Assembly: GCA_964651535.1 (NCBI GenBank)
Contig: CAZYYE010000003.1
Location: 186,001-250,000 of the forward strand
Reading direction: 5' to 3'
Length of the DNA stretch: 64,000 bases
Source of the DNA: Terrimesophilobacter sp964651535
Lineage (GTDB): Bacteria; Actinomycetota; Actinomycetes; Actinomycetales; Microbacteriaceae
Part shown: positions 49,556 to 57,294 of the stretch, in pieces
Numbering within the stretch: position 1 is the first letter of the stretch
How the letters are laid out: each line of letters opens with the position of its first letter
Notes under the pieces: generated by a model
Databases searched by the model: none
Seen by the model: only the letters and a program-made list of their open reading frames with translations
What the model was told of the DNA's origin: nothing
Translations under genes and position numbers: made by a program

Positions 49556-51087
49556 CAGCCAACCTCGCGAAGCGCGGCGCGCGCCTCAGCCCGTGCAGAA
49601 TACGGCGTCCTCACGCCCTCGATATCCCGGTAATCCTGATGCCCGGGCCCCGCCCACAAAATGGAATCGCCTTCCCGTGCGAGGGAGACTGCGTGCCTGA
49701 TGGCCTGCTCAGGGGGGCTCACTTCGTGGAGTTCGGCCTGGTGATCGGCGCTGCGCGCGCCGTCGACGAGCATTTTTCGGATGGACTCTGCGTTCTCGAA
49801 TCGGGGGTGGTGGTCGGTGATCACGAGAATGTCCGAATACTCGGAAGCCACCCTGCCCATGTCGTGCCGCTTGGATGCATCCCGGTCGCCGTCCGCACCG
49901 AACACCATGATGACCCTGCCCTGCGTGACCTGGCGCACCGCTTTGAGCGTGTTCAGGAACGCGTCGGGAGTGTGCCCGAAATCCACGAACACGGAAGGAC
50001 CCAGGTCGCCCGAAACCCGCTCGGTTCGCCCGGGAAGATAGGCTTCGATACCGTCGTGGATCGCGTGTCCGATGGCCTCGAGTTCGAAACCGCCCTCCAC
50101 GAGCATGACGATCGCAAGCCCCGCGTTGGCAGCCATGTGCCATCCGATGACAGGCACGGTCGTTTCGAGAGACCTCCCCTCCGGCCCGCTCAGGCGGAAC
50201 GCCGTGTATTCCGCCCGTTCCTCGAGGATCTCCACGTTCCACTCGGCGCTGACACCCTTCGTGGCCGAAATCGTGGTCACGGGAATGTGCGAGCCCTCCA
50301 CGATCTGCTGCCCCCACGAGGTGTCGAGAGACACCACCCCCCTCCGGCCGTGGGCCGGCTCGAAAAAGGACCGCTTCGCCGCGAAGTACTCCTCCATGTC
50401 GGCGTAGTCGTCGAGGTGGTCGTGGCTGAGATTGGTGAATGCCACGACATCGAACACGATCCCGTCCACCCGGTTCTTGCTGAGCGCCTGAGCGCTCACT
50501 TCCACCGAGACCGCACGCACTTCGCTTTCGCGCATCCGCGCAAGGAGGGCGTGCAATTCGCTCGCCTCCGGAGTCGTGAGGCGGCTCACGACCGTCAGAT
50601 CGCCGATGTGCCGCTCCGCGGTCGAACTCAACCCCGTCACGAGGCCGAGTTGCCGGAGTATTCCTTCGAGGAGGTATGCCGTGGACGTCTTGCCGTCCGT
50701 TCCCGTGATCCCGAACAGCAGCGGGGGGTGCTCGGACGTCTGATACACCCAGGCGGAAACGTCCCCGAGCGCCGCCCGTGCAGACTCCACGAGCACAATG
50801 GGCAATCCGGAATTTCTGGCCAGTTCTGCCCCAGCGGCATCCGTCATGATGGCGACAGCGCCGCGCTCGAGAGCATCCGCGGCGAATTCGGCACCGTGGC
50901 TGTGCGCGCCCGGCAGGCCGACGAACAGGTCACCCGGGTGCACTTCGCTCGTGCGGACGGTTACCCCGCTGACTTCGACTCCATCGAGGGAACCGAGATG
51001 CTCGAGCCCGAACTCTTCGACGAGGCCAGCAAGCGACCTGGCCAATGGATGCTCTGGACGCAGGACCGGTGGTATCCGATCAGTCAA
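49552..51087 (-). CDS. murE: UDP-MurNAc-tripeptide synthetase (third-residue ligase)
   Basis: A 511-residue Mur ligase that adds the third stem-peptide residue. ATP loop GITGTDGKTSTAYL, TTPEASELHALL, AFTNLSHDHLDDY and FVDFGHTPDAFLNTL are present. The specificity motif that reads DNPR in diaminopimelate-adding enzymes here reads HHPR (within ITDHHPRFENAE), so the third residue may not be meso-diaminopimelate; Microbacteriaceae often have group B murein with Lys, Orn, diaminobutyrate or homoserine there. TTG start at 51087 with AGAGGA upstream. It begins 13 bases after ftsI. Confidence 0.93.
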   Translation of the reverse strand: MTDRIPPVLRPEHPLARSLAGLVEEFGLEHLGSLDGVEVSGVTVRTSEVHPGDLFVGLPGAHSHGAEFAADALERGAVAIMTDAAGAELARNSGLPIVLVESARAALGDVSAWVYQTSEHPPLLFGITGTDGKTSTAYLLEGILRQLGLVTGLSSTAERHIGDLTVVSRLTTPEASELHALLARMRESEVRAVSVEVSAQALSKNRVDGIVFDVVAFTNLSHDHLDDYADMEEYFAAKRSFFEPAHGRRGVVSLDTSWGQQIVEGSHIPVTTISATKGVSAEWNVEILEERAEYTAFRLSGPEGRSLETTVPVIGWHMAANAGLAIVMLVEGGFELEAIGHAIHDGIEAYLPGRTERVSGDLGPSVFVDFGHTPDAFLNTLKAVRQVTQGRVIMVFGADGDRDASKRHDMGRVASEYSDILVITDHHPRFENAESIRKMLVDGARSADHQAELHEVSPPEQAIRHAVSLAREGDSILWAGPGHQDYRDIEGVRTPYSARAEARAALREVGW

Positions 51088-51100
51088 TGCATCCTCTTTC

Positions 51101-52852
51101 TCACCAGGTTGTTGGGAAGCCTTCGCCGGTGTTCGTCGATGGTGGTACCCGGTACGACTTCAATACTTGCATCATGATCTTACGGAATGTGGGAGCGGCC
51201 GCGGCAGACGACTTCATGATCTGGGGTTTGACGAAAGTCACAATGACGACGTACTCGGGTTTGTCGGCCGGCGCGATGCCCACGACAGAGACGATGCGAT
51301 CGCTCGTGTACACCCCGTTGGCGGCCACTTCGCCCGTCCCGGTCTTCGCGGCGACCTGATAGCCGGGAATCGTCAGTTCACGCGAAAGGGCACCGCCCGT
51401 GACGACGCTTTCGAGCATTTTGACCGTTGTTTTCGCGGCCGATTCCGAGACGATCCGCGTGGCATCCGTCGACGGAAGGTCGACGACTGTTCCGTCCGGT
51501 GTCGTGCATCCCTGAACGAGCGTGAGCGGAAGCTGCACTCCGCCGTTGGCGATCGCCTGGTAGGCGCTGGCCATTTGCGCGAGAGTCACCGAAATGCCCT
51601 GTCCGTAGGTGATGTCGTAGTTTTTTTGCACGTTCCAGTGCTCTGCGAGCGATCCGTTTGCCTCGCCCTGAAAGTTCACTGCCGTTTCCTGCCCCATGCC
51701 GTATTTGCGGAGGTAGTCATAGCGGACGCTTTGAGGCAGCTCGGAGCCGAGCATCGACATGCCGACGTTGGACGATTGCTCGAGGATGCCCGTGAGGGTC
51801 CAGCGCATGGGTCCGTGCCCGTACGAGTCCCTGATCCTCGCGCCGTCCGGTGTGATCCACACTCCTGGCACGACGACTTGCGTTGTCGGCGATGCCGCTC
51901 CCTGATCGATGAGCATGGATGCCGTGAGGCCCTTCATGATCGAACCGGGTTCGAACTGGTAGTTGAACGCCCTCGATCCGAGAAACGCCATGCCGGTGCC
52001 GTCGACATGGTTGGGGTCGACCGATGGCCAATCCGCCATCGCCATGATGTGCGCATCATCCACCCGGATCACGGCGGCCATCCCGGATTCGGCACCGATG
52101 GCCATGGCTTGTTCCGCGATCGCCTGCTGCACGAACCACTGCAGGTCGCTATCGATCGTGAGCGTCAGGGTTCCTCCGGGAACCGCTTCCTTCGTCGTGA
52201 TGGTGCTGCCCGGAATTCTCACCCCGTCCGCTCCGCGCTCGTAGGTCGCTGAGCCGTCCGTGCTTGCCAGACAGGAGTCCTCGGTTGCCTCGAGGCCGTT
52301 CTGCGGGCCGTCGGTTCCCACGAATCCGACGAGGTTGCCCGCAACGGCGCCCTGCGGATAGACGCGGTGGGGCTGCGGGCGCAGGTACACCCACGGGATC
52401 CGCAAGTCGCGGATGGCACGGAAAGTTTCCGTGTCGACGCCCTTCACGAGGTAGGCAAAGTTCGACTTCGGATCCTTCGTGACGGCAAGAAGCACGTCGT
52501 TCGGCTGTGTCCCGGTCAGGTTCGCGATCTCGGTCACGGCGTCGAGAACCGTGATCTCCGCCGTCACGCCGTCGTCGCCGGTTCGCTTGAACGTGGCGGC
52601 ATCAGCGGGGGATGCCGTGACGTCGTACCGCGTCACGCTGTCCGCGAGCACGACGCCGTTCGCGTCGATGATCTGGCCGCGCGGTGCCGGAACGGAGTGC
52701 TCGATCGCGCGCTTGTTGAGGGATTCGGCGTTGAGTTCGCTCGCGCGCACGACCTGAATGTCCACGAGCCGCACAATGAACACCGCGACGATCGCGAGCG
52801 TGAGAAGGATGGCTACGGCGAGCCGCCGCCTTGTCGTTCTCTGATGGATCAC
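51101..52852 (-). CDS. ftsI: Septal penicillin-binding protein (FtsI/PBP3, class B)
   Basis: A 583-residue transpeptidase. One membrane helix (about 10-32), an N-terminal pedestal beginning APRGQIIDANGVVLADSV, and the transpeptidase domain with SIMK (in FEPGSIMKGL), SSN (in EQSSNVGMSM) and KTGT (in AAKTGTGEV). It cross-links septal peptidoglycan with FtsW as partner. GTG start with only a weak ribosome site. There are no PASTA domains; the PASTA repeats in this window are in the kinase. Confidence 0.95.
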   Translation of the reverse strand: MIHQRTTRRRLAVAILLTLAIVAVFIVRLVDIQVVRASELNAESLNKRAIEHSVPAPRGQIIDANGVVLADSVTRYDVTASPADAATFKRTGDDGVTAEITVLDAVTEIANLTGTQPNDVLLAVTKDPKSNFAYLVKGVDTETFRAIRDLRIPWVYLRPQPHRVYPQGAVAGNLVGFVGTDGPQNGLEATEDSCLASTDGSATYERGADGVRIPGSTITTKEAVPGGTLTLTIDSDLQWFVQQAIAEQAMAIGAESGMAAVIRVDDAHIMAMADWPSVDPNHVDGTGMAFLGSRAFNYQFEPGSIMKGLTASMLIDQGAASPTTQVVVPGVWITPDGARIRDSYGHGPMRWTLTGILEQSSNVGMSMLGSELPQSVRYDYLRKYGMGQETAVNFQGEANGSLAEHWNVQKNYDITYGQGISVTLAQMASAYQAIANGGVQLPLTLVQGCTTPDGTVVDLPSTDATRIVSESAAKTTVKMLESVVTGGALSRELTIPGYQVAAKTGTGEVAANGVYTSDRIVSVVGIAPADKPEYVVIVTFVKPQIMKSSAAAAPTFRKIMMQVLKSYRVPPSTNTGEGFPTTW

Positions 52853-52877
52853 GGTTTCGGGCCTTCGCAGTCTGCGG

Positions 52878-53465
52878 TTACCTGGTGATCGGGGACGGAA
52901 TTCCCGCGTCGGTCGAGGCTACCGATGCCGGACTCCCTTGCGCTTCAGGCGCGCCAGCAAGCGCGCTCGCATCTACGGTCGAACTCGCGGTCGTCATGCC
53001 CACACCGTCCAGGAGTTGGTTGGGGACCAGCGGCCCGCCGTTTGGCCCGGTTCGAATCCCGTTGCTCGCCGTTGCGGCGACGGGCTGCCCGATGACGGCC
53101 CCGTCGGAGAGGCGCAAGTACGCCGTGCTCGAGTTCGTGACCATCCCCAACGCCTGGGCGTTCGCCGCGAGGTGCTGCGGCGACTCGAGTACTTGCAATT
53201 GCTCGGTGAGCGCCTGCTCATCCCGGGAGAGTTCGTTTTTCACCTGCTGTAGCGAGGTGATCTGGTACGCGCCGTTGGACACCACGATGCTCAGAAGCAA
53301 CTGCGCGATCAAAATCGTGAACAGCCCCGCAATCGTCACGAGGGCGTAGACGGCTCGCGGCCTCGCTCTCTTTTGACCGCGAGTGGATACGACCTCGAGG
53401 TGGCGGCGCGTTTCGAGCTTACGGGAGTGAGGCCGTCCGGGCGCCTCCAGGGGCAGTGCACTCAT
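52878..53465 (-). CDS. ftsL: FtsL-like division protein
   Basis: A 195-residue bitopic protein: basic cytoplasmic tail (about 1-38), one membrane helix (about 39-62), a short coiled coil (ITSLQQVKNELSRDEQALTE) and an LGMV.. segment typical of FtsL/FtsB, then an Ala/Ser/Pro/Gly-rich tail of about 70 residues. The sequence is too variable for a firm family match, but size, topology and position between rsmH and ftsI fit FtsL. ATG overlaps the rsmH stop (ATGA). Confidence 0.85.
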   Translation of the reverse strand: MSALPLEAPGRPHSRKLETRRHLEVVSTRGQKRARPRAVYALVTIAGLFTILIAQLLLSIVVSNGAYQITSLQQVKNELSRDEQALTEQLQVLESPQHLAANAQALGMVTNSSTAYLRLSDGAVIGQPVAATASNGIRTGPNGGPLVPNQLLDGVGMTTASSTVDASALAGAPEAQGSPASVASTDAGIPSPITR

Positions 53466-54436
53466 GCGGCTCTCCGAATTCGCTCGGCGGCTCGCAGCCG
53501 AACAGGCGCGGATCGGGGATTCGCGGCGATCTCCTCGTCATCGGCACGCTCGGCCCCGCGGACCAGCAGTGTGAGCACGGGCTTGTGTTCTGGAAGCTCG
53601 ACGGGCAACCCGTCGGGGGCGCTCGAGGACGCTCCAGCCGCGAATGCGTGCTTGACGATGCGATCCTCGAGGGACTGATAGGACAGCACGACGATTCGCC
53701 CGCCGATGGCAAGCGCCTCGATCGCAGCCGGCATGGCGCGCTCGAGGGCGGCAAGTTCCTGATTGACCTCGATTCGCAGCGCCTGGAACACGCGCTTGGC
53801 CGGGTGCCCCGCCCTGCGTGCCGCTGCGGGAGTCGCTTCATCGATGAGCGCGACGAGCTGGACCGACGACGTGAGCGGTGCCGTTGCGCGGGAAGCGACG
53901 ATGCGCCTCGCATAACGTGGTGCGAGCTTCTCCTCGCCGTATTGGTAGAAGATCCTCCGCAGTTCGGCTTCGCTGTACTCCGCGAGGATGCGCTCTGCCG
54001 TGAGGGTCGACCCGGCGTCCATCCGCATGTCCAGCGGCGCATCCTTGGAGTAGGCGAATCCACGCTCGGCCTGATCGAGTTGCAGCGACGACACCCCGAG
54101 GTCGAACAGGATGCCGGCGACTTCCCGAAGGCCGAGAGTGCTCAGGACGCTCGCAATTTCGTCGTACACGGCGTGCACGATGTGGGTGCGATCCGAATAT
54201 TCCGCCAATCGCTCGCGCGCGATTGCCAGAGCCGACTGATCCCGGTCTATTCCAACGAGGACGAGCGTGGGGAACCGCTCAAGGAATGCTGCCGCGTGAC
54301 CGGCCAGCCCCAAGGTCGCGTCGACAAGGACCGCGCCGTTTGCGTTGAGCGCCGGCCCCAGGAGCTCGATCGTTCTTTCGAGCAGTACCGGCTCATGGAT
54401 GCGCGTGTTGTCCGGGCGATTTTCGTGTTGCGTCAT
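53462..54436 (-). CDS. rsmH: 16S rRNA m4C1402 methyltransferase RsmH (MraW)
   Basis: A 324-residue SAM-dependent methyltransferase. Seen: the start HEPVLLERTIELL, SAM site VDATLGLAGHAAAFL, GILFDLGVSSLQLD, the RsmH insert DMRMDAGSTLTAERIL, and ALRIEVNQELAAL. It N4-methylates C1402 of 16S rRNA. There is no strong ribosome site at the ATG; GAGG lies about 20 bases upstream. A perfect hairpin lies in the 103-base gap after mraZ. Confidence 0.96.
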   Translation of the reverse strand: MTQHENRPDNTRIHEPVLLERTIELLGPALNANGAVLVDATLGLAGHAAAFLERFPTLVLVGIDRDQSALAIARERLAEYSDRTHIVHAVYDEIASVLSTLGLREVAGILFDLGVSSLQLDQAERGFAYSKDAPLDMRMDAGSTLTAERILAEYSEAELRRIFYQYGEEKLAPRYARRIVASRATAPLTSSVQLVALIDEATPAAARRAGHPAKRVFQALRIEVNQELAALERAMPAAIEALAIGGRIVVLSYQSLEDRIVKHAFAAGASSSAPDGLPVELPEHKPVLTLLVRGAERADDEEIAANPRSAPVRLRAAERIRRAA

Positions 54437-54482
54437 GGCGATGGGCCACAGAGCCTTACCTCTGATTCCCCTCCGTACCGGG

Positions 54483-54507
54483 CCTGACGCTGGGGAAGTG
54501 CGTCAGG
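54483..54507 (-). promoter_or_regulatory. Perfect hairpin between mraZ and rsmH
   Basis: CCTGACGC and GCGTCAGG form an 8-base-pair stem around a nine-base loop. No T-run follows on the minus strand, so it is not an ordinary terminator. It could be a processing site, an attenuator or an mRNA stabiliser inside the operon. Confidence 0.6.
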
Positions 54508-54539
54508 ACGGGATCCGGCGGGGAGTCAGAAGCAAGGCG

Positions 54540-54971
54540 CTAGAAGAGGCCGGGAATCACCTCCTCCGTGATTTCGGAGAATGCGGATTCCTGCGTGGAG
54601 TAGTACTCGTTCCAGGCGTCGGTGTCCCAAATTTCTGCTCGGTTGCCGGCCCCGATGACGGTGAGTTCCCTGTCGAGGCCCGCGTAGGTGCGCAGCAGGG
54701 AGGGGATCGTGAGCCTGTGCTGTTTGTCGGGAACTTCGGAATGGGCGCCGGAGAGGAACAGTCGGAGGAAGTCGCGGGCTTGCTTGCTCGTCACGGGCGC
54801 CTGGCGGATCTTCTCGTGAAGCTCCTCGAACTCGCGCGTGCTGTACACGTACAGGCAGCGCTCCTGACCGCGCGTGACGACGATGCCGGCTTCGAGCTCA
54901 TCCCTGAACTTCGCGGGAAGGATGATGCGGCCTTTTTCGTCCAACTTGGGAGCGTAGGTACCAAGGAACAT
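54540..54971 (-). CDS. mraZ: Transcriptional regulator MraZ
   Basis: A 143-residue protein, the usual length, with two SpoVT/AbrB-like repeats, each with a DxxGRI/H-type core: KLDEKGRIILPAKFRD near the start and VPDKQHRLTIPSLLR in the middle. MraZ binds direct repeats in its own promoter and controls the division cluster. ATG 54971 is chosen because it gives the standard N terminus MFLGTYAPKL and follows a G-rich site; the 23 upstream codons run through the operator. Three GTGGA repeats lie upstream at 10-base spacing. Confidence 0.96.
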   Translation of the reverse strand: MFLGTYAPKLDEKGRIILPAKFRDELEAGIVVTRGQERCLYVYSTREFEELHEKIRQAPVTSKQARDFLRLFLSGAHSEVPDKQHRLTIPSLLRTYAGLDRELTVIGAGNRAEIWDTDAWNEYYSTQESAFSEITEEVIPGLF

Positions 54972-55014
54972 CCGCGGTCCACCCCCCTCATTCTCCGGCC
55001 CGGATTCAGGTAGC

Positions 55015-55040
55015 CTCCACTTTACTCCACTTACATCCAC
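55015..55040 (-). promoter_or_regulatory. MraZ operator: three GTGGA-type repeats
   Basis: On the minus strand GTGGAT (55040-55035), GTGGAG (55030-55025) and GTGGAG (55020-55015) are each separated by four bases, a 10-base period. That is the known MraZ-box architecture. The operator lies 44-69 bases before the mraZ ATG, in the leader or at the promoter. Confidence 0.85.
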
Positions 55041-55167
55041 AAAACAACGAACTTTGCGTATTTTCTTCCCACACAGATTTCAGATGCCCTGATTTCATTG
55101 GGAAGAACGAGGGTTGATGGAGTGGAGGACTTTGGAGCGAAAGTCGCGCCAGGCCACACTGGGGCAC

Positions 55168-55198
55168 AAAAAAAGAGCCGACCCTCAGGTCAGCTCTT
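55168..55198 (-). terminator. Rho-independent terminator of the DUF3040 gene
   Basis: On the minus strand AAGAGC-T-GACC, loop TGAG, GGTC-G-GCTCTT is followed by a run of seven T. The stem has 10 base pairs with one mismatch. It ends DUF3040 transcription just before the mraZ promoter region. Confidence 0.85.
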
Positions 55199-55221
55199 CG
55201 GCGGAAGCGGAGTGCGCGCGG

Positions 55222-55590
55222 TCAGTGGCCCCGCTCGTCCTGGCGCTTGTCCCATCTGTCGTTCATCCGGTCCATGAAGCTCGCATGCCTCGCATAGCTT
55301 TTCCCGCCGGGCTCGGCCGAAGCCTCCGGCGCCGGCGACCTCCGGAGCGCGAGGAGCACGCCGACGAACATGACGAGAAAACCGACCACGCCGATGATCA
55401 TGAGCTGGGTCACGACACCCGTGACGATGCCGACGATGCCGAGCACACCGAGCAGGGAACCAATGACGATCATGCGGTAATTCGGCCGGGAGCCGTGGCT
55501 GCCGACGGTAGCGACGAAGTCGGCGTCGTTGCGATACAGGCCGCGTTCCATCTCGTCGAGGAGGCGTTGCTCTTGCTCGGATAGCGGCAT
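55222..55590 (-). CDS. DUF3040 family membrane protein
   Basis: A 122-residue protein: N-terminal MPLSEQEQRLLDEMERGLY, the hallmark of DUF3040, two adjacent membrane helices (about 41-63 and 65-85), and a charged C-terminal tail with MDRMNDRWDKR. Found next to the division cluster in many actinobacteria; function unknown. ATG 55590 has GGGGAG about 5 bases upstream; an earlier in-frame start at 55635 lies on the -10 box and is less likely. Confidence 0.9.
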   Translation of the reverse strand: MPLSEQEQRLLDEMERGLYRNDADFVATVGSHGSRPNYRMIVIGSLLGVLGIVGIVTGVVTQLMIIGVVGFLVMFVGVLLALRRSPAPEASAEPGGKSYARHASFMDRMNDRWDKRQDERGH

Positions 55591-55633
55591 GGTCACTCCC
55601 CTCTCGCTCGAGATCGGCGCTGTCTCAACTTCC

Positions 55634-55639
55634 ATTGTA
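55634..55639 (-). promoter_or_regulatory. -10 box of the DUF3040 gene
   Basis: TACAAT (55639-55634, minus strand) is one base from TATAAT and lies 43 bases before the ATG. A clear -35 box is not seen. Confidence 0.45.
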
Positions 55640-55655
55640 TGCGCACAGGGCTGGC

Positions 55656-55661
55656 TAGGCT
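55656..55661 (+). promoter_or_regulatory. -10 box of a probably leaderless polyprenyl synthase gene
   Basis: TAGGCT is six bases before the GTG at 55668. The divergent DUF3040 promoter lies about 20 bases away. Confidence 0.55.
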
Positions 55662-55667
55662 ATCAAC

Positions 55668-56786
55668 GTGGCTGAGAGTACGCGGTTAGTCGATTTGGTC
55701 CAGGACGACATCGATCGCTTTCTCGACGAACGGGAACCGCAGCTCGCGGCGATTGCCGACGAACTCGCGCCACTCGCGGACTATTCCCGATCGCTCTTGA
55801 GCGGAGGAAAGCGATTCAGGGCGCTGTTTTGCTACTGGGGCTGGCAATCCACTCAATCGCGCGTCGACGAGTTCGACCTGCTGCCCGAACCGCGCGACCC
55901 CCAGCTCGCCGCCATCATCCGCGCCTCGGTCGCTCTTGAACTGTTTCACGCTGCTGCCCTCGTGCACGACGACATCATCGACAATTCGGACACCAGGCGC
56001 GGGGGCGAATCGATCCACCGGAGATTCGAATCGATCCACGCCGCAGGAGGCTGGAGCGGTTCCGCCGATGCCTTCGGTCGCTCCGCCGCGATTCTGCTGG
56101 GCGATCTCCTCCTCGCGTGGAGCGATGAAGCCTTCAGCGAAGCGCTCGCGATGACGCCGTCGTCCTCTGCTCGCGCGGCCGCGCGCGGCGAACACCATCG
56201 CATGCGAAGCGAAGTCATGCTCGGCCAGTACCTCGATGTTCTCAACGAACACGCGTGGAAGAGCTATCCGGAGTCCGAACAGTTGCCACGCGCCCACCGG
56301 GTCATCGTCTACAAATCAGCCAAGTACAGCGTGGAAGCGCCCCTCGCGATCGGCGCGGCGCTCGGTGGAGGAACGGAGGAGAACCTCGCGGCGTTGAGCG
56401 CATTCGGTCTTCCACTCGGAATCGCCTATCAGCTTCGCGACGACCTCCTGGGCGTATTCGGCGATCCCGAGGTCACGGGAAAACCATCGGGCGACGACCT
56501 GCGCGAGGGAAAACGCACGGTTCTCGTCGCGCTCGCTCGCGCTGCCCTGCCGTCGAACGCCGCGACGCTGTTCGACGAGCTGCTGGGCGACAGAGAACTC
56601 ACCGACCTCCAGGTGCGTACGCTGCAGGACACGATCAAGGCGAGCGGGGCCGTGGAGGATGTCGAGCGGATCATCCAGCGAAACGTCGAGCTTGCGAAGA
56701 ACTCGCTGCGCGACGCGAAAATCACTGCGAGCGCCCGGCATCAATTGATGGGACTCGCCGACTCGGCGATCACTCGTGCGGCGTAG
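55668..56786 (+). CDS. idsA: Polyprenyl diphosphate synthase (IdsA/GGPP-synthase type)
   Basis: A 372-residue trans-prenyltransferase. The first Asp-rich motif is LVHDDIIDNSDTRRG and the second YQLRDDLLGVFGD; GGKRFRALF and the lysine-containing region YKSAKYSVE are also typical. Chain length cannot be set from the sequence with certainty; the homologue at this position in M. tuberculosis (IdsA2, Rv2173) makes short- to medium-chain diphosphates. The product feeds carotenoids, menaquinone or polyprenyl carriers. Confidence 0.92.
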   Translation: MAESTRLVDLVQDDIDRFLDEREPQLAAIADELAPLADYSRSLLSGGKRFRALFCYWGWQSTQSRVDEFDLLPEPRDPQLAAIIRASVALELFHAAALVHDDIIDNSDTRRGGESIHRRFESIHAAGGWSGSADAFGRSAAILLGDLLLAWSDEAFSEALAMTPSSSARAAARGEHHRMRSEVMLGQYLDVLNEHAWKSYPESEQLPRAHRVIVYKSAKYSVEAPLAIGAALGGGTEENLAALSAFGLPLGIAYQLRDDLLGVFGDPEVTGKPSGDDLREGKRTVLVALARAALPSNAATLFDELLGDRELTDLQVRTLQDTIKASGAVEDVERIIQRNVELAKNSLRDAKITASARHQLMGLADSAITRAA

Positions 56787-56792
56787 CGGGCA

Positions 56793-57152
56793 TTAGAAGG
56801 CAAGTGCCTGGGCGACCCTGCGCACTTCCGCTTTCCGTCCGGACCGCAGAGCATCGATGGGGCTCGTGCCGAGGCTTTCGTCCGTATTCAGCATCCAGTG
56901 CATTGCTTCGTCATCCGAGAAGCCGCTGTCCGTGAGCACGATGAGCGTCCCTCGCAATTCGGGAAGGGGCTCTCCGTCGCGAAGGAACAATTCCGGAACT
57001 TGCCACACTCCGTCCACTCGCGCGGCAAGCAGCGCGCGGTCTTCGATGAGCCGGCGCACTTTGCTCACGCCGATACCGAGCACCTCAACGAGTTCGGGGA
57101 CTGTGAGCCACCGAATCTCCGGATAATTCGCGATGTCCAGGGACTGTTCCAC
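56793..57152 (-). CDS. Rv2175c-like DNA-binding protein
   Basis: A 119-residue protein: an N-terminal winged helix-turn-helix (about 14-50, LTVPELVEVLGIGVSKVRRL) and a C-terminal helical domain with GFSDDEAMHWML. The M. tuberculosis homologue Rv2175c binds DNA and is a substrate of the neighbouring kinase PknL, which phosphorylates a Thr in an N-terminal tail. This protein lacks that tail: only 14 residues precede the helix-turn-helix and none is Thr. GTG start. It converges on the prenyl synthase gene and diverges from the LysM gene. Confidence 0.85.
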   Translation of the reverse strand: MEQSLDIANYPEIRWLTVPELVEVLGIGVSKVRRLIEDRALLAARVDGVWQVPELFLRDGEPLPELRGTLIVLTDSGFSDDEAMHWMLNTDESLGTSPIDALRSGRKAEVRRVAQALAF

Positions 57153-57227
57153 GCTTAAAGACTGCCAGACGGATGCGGCGGGATCGCCACGACACGAGTC
57201 AATCCTGCGAGATTCACTGAGTTCACT

Positions 57228-57265
57228 TTAGTAACACTAATTGACACGCGTATATATCTGTGTCA
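57228..57265. promoter_or_regulatory. Two inverted repeats in the Rv2175c-like/LysM divergent region
   Basis: TTAGT-AAC-ACTAA (57228-57240) is a perfect 13-base dyad. Directly after it TGACAC (57242-57247) and GTGTCA (57260-57265) are inverted around a 12-base AT-rich spacer containing TATATAT. The second repeat includes TTGACA at 57241-57246, a perfect -35 sequence. This is the most AT-rich short stretch nearby and probably holds the LysM gene promoter and its operators. Confidence 0.55.
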
Positions 57266-57294
57266 GTTTTGTCGTGGGCAGACTGGGGAATCAC

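Noticed and set aside
53046..53060. GGTTCGAATCC, resembling a tRNA T-loop
   Set aside because: The flanking bases do not form a T-stem, there is no D or anticodon arm at the right distance, and the site lies inside the ftsL coding sequence.
55112..55136. Plus-strand GATGGAGTGGAGGAC as a second MraZ-type box
   Set aside because: The GTGGA-like units are adjacent rather than at 10-base spacing and point the opposite way from the mraZ promoter.
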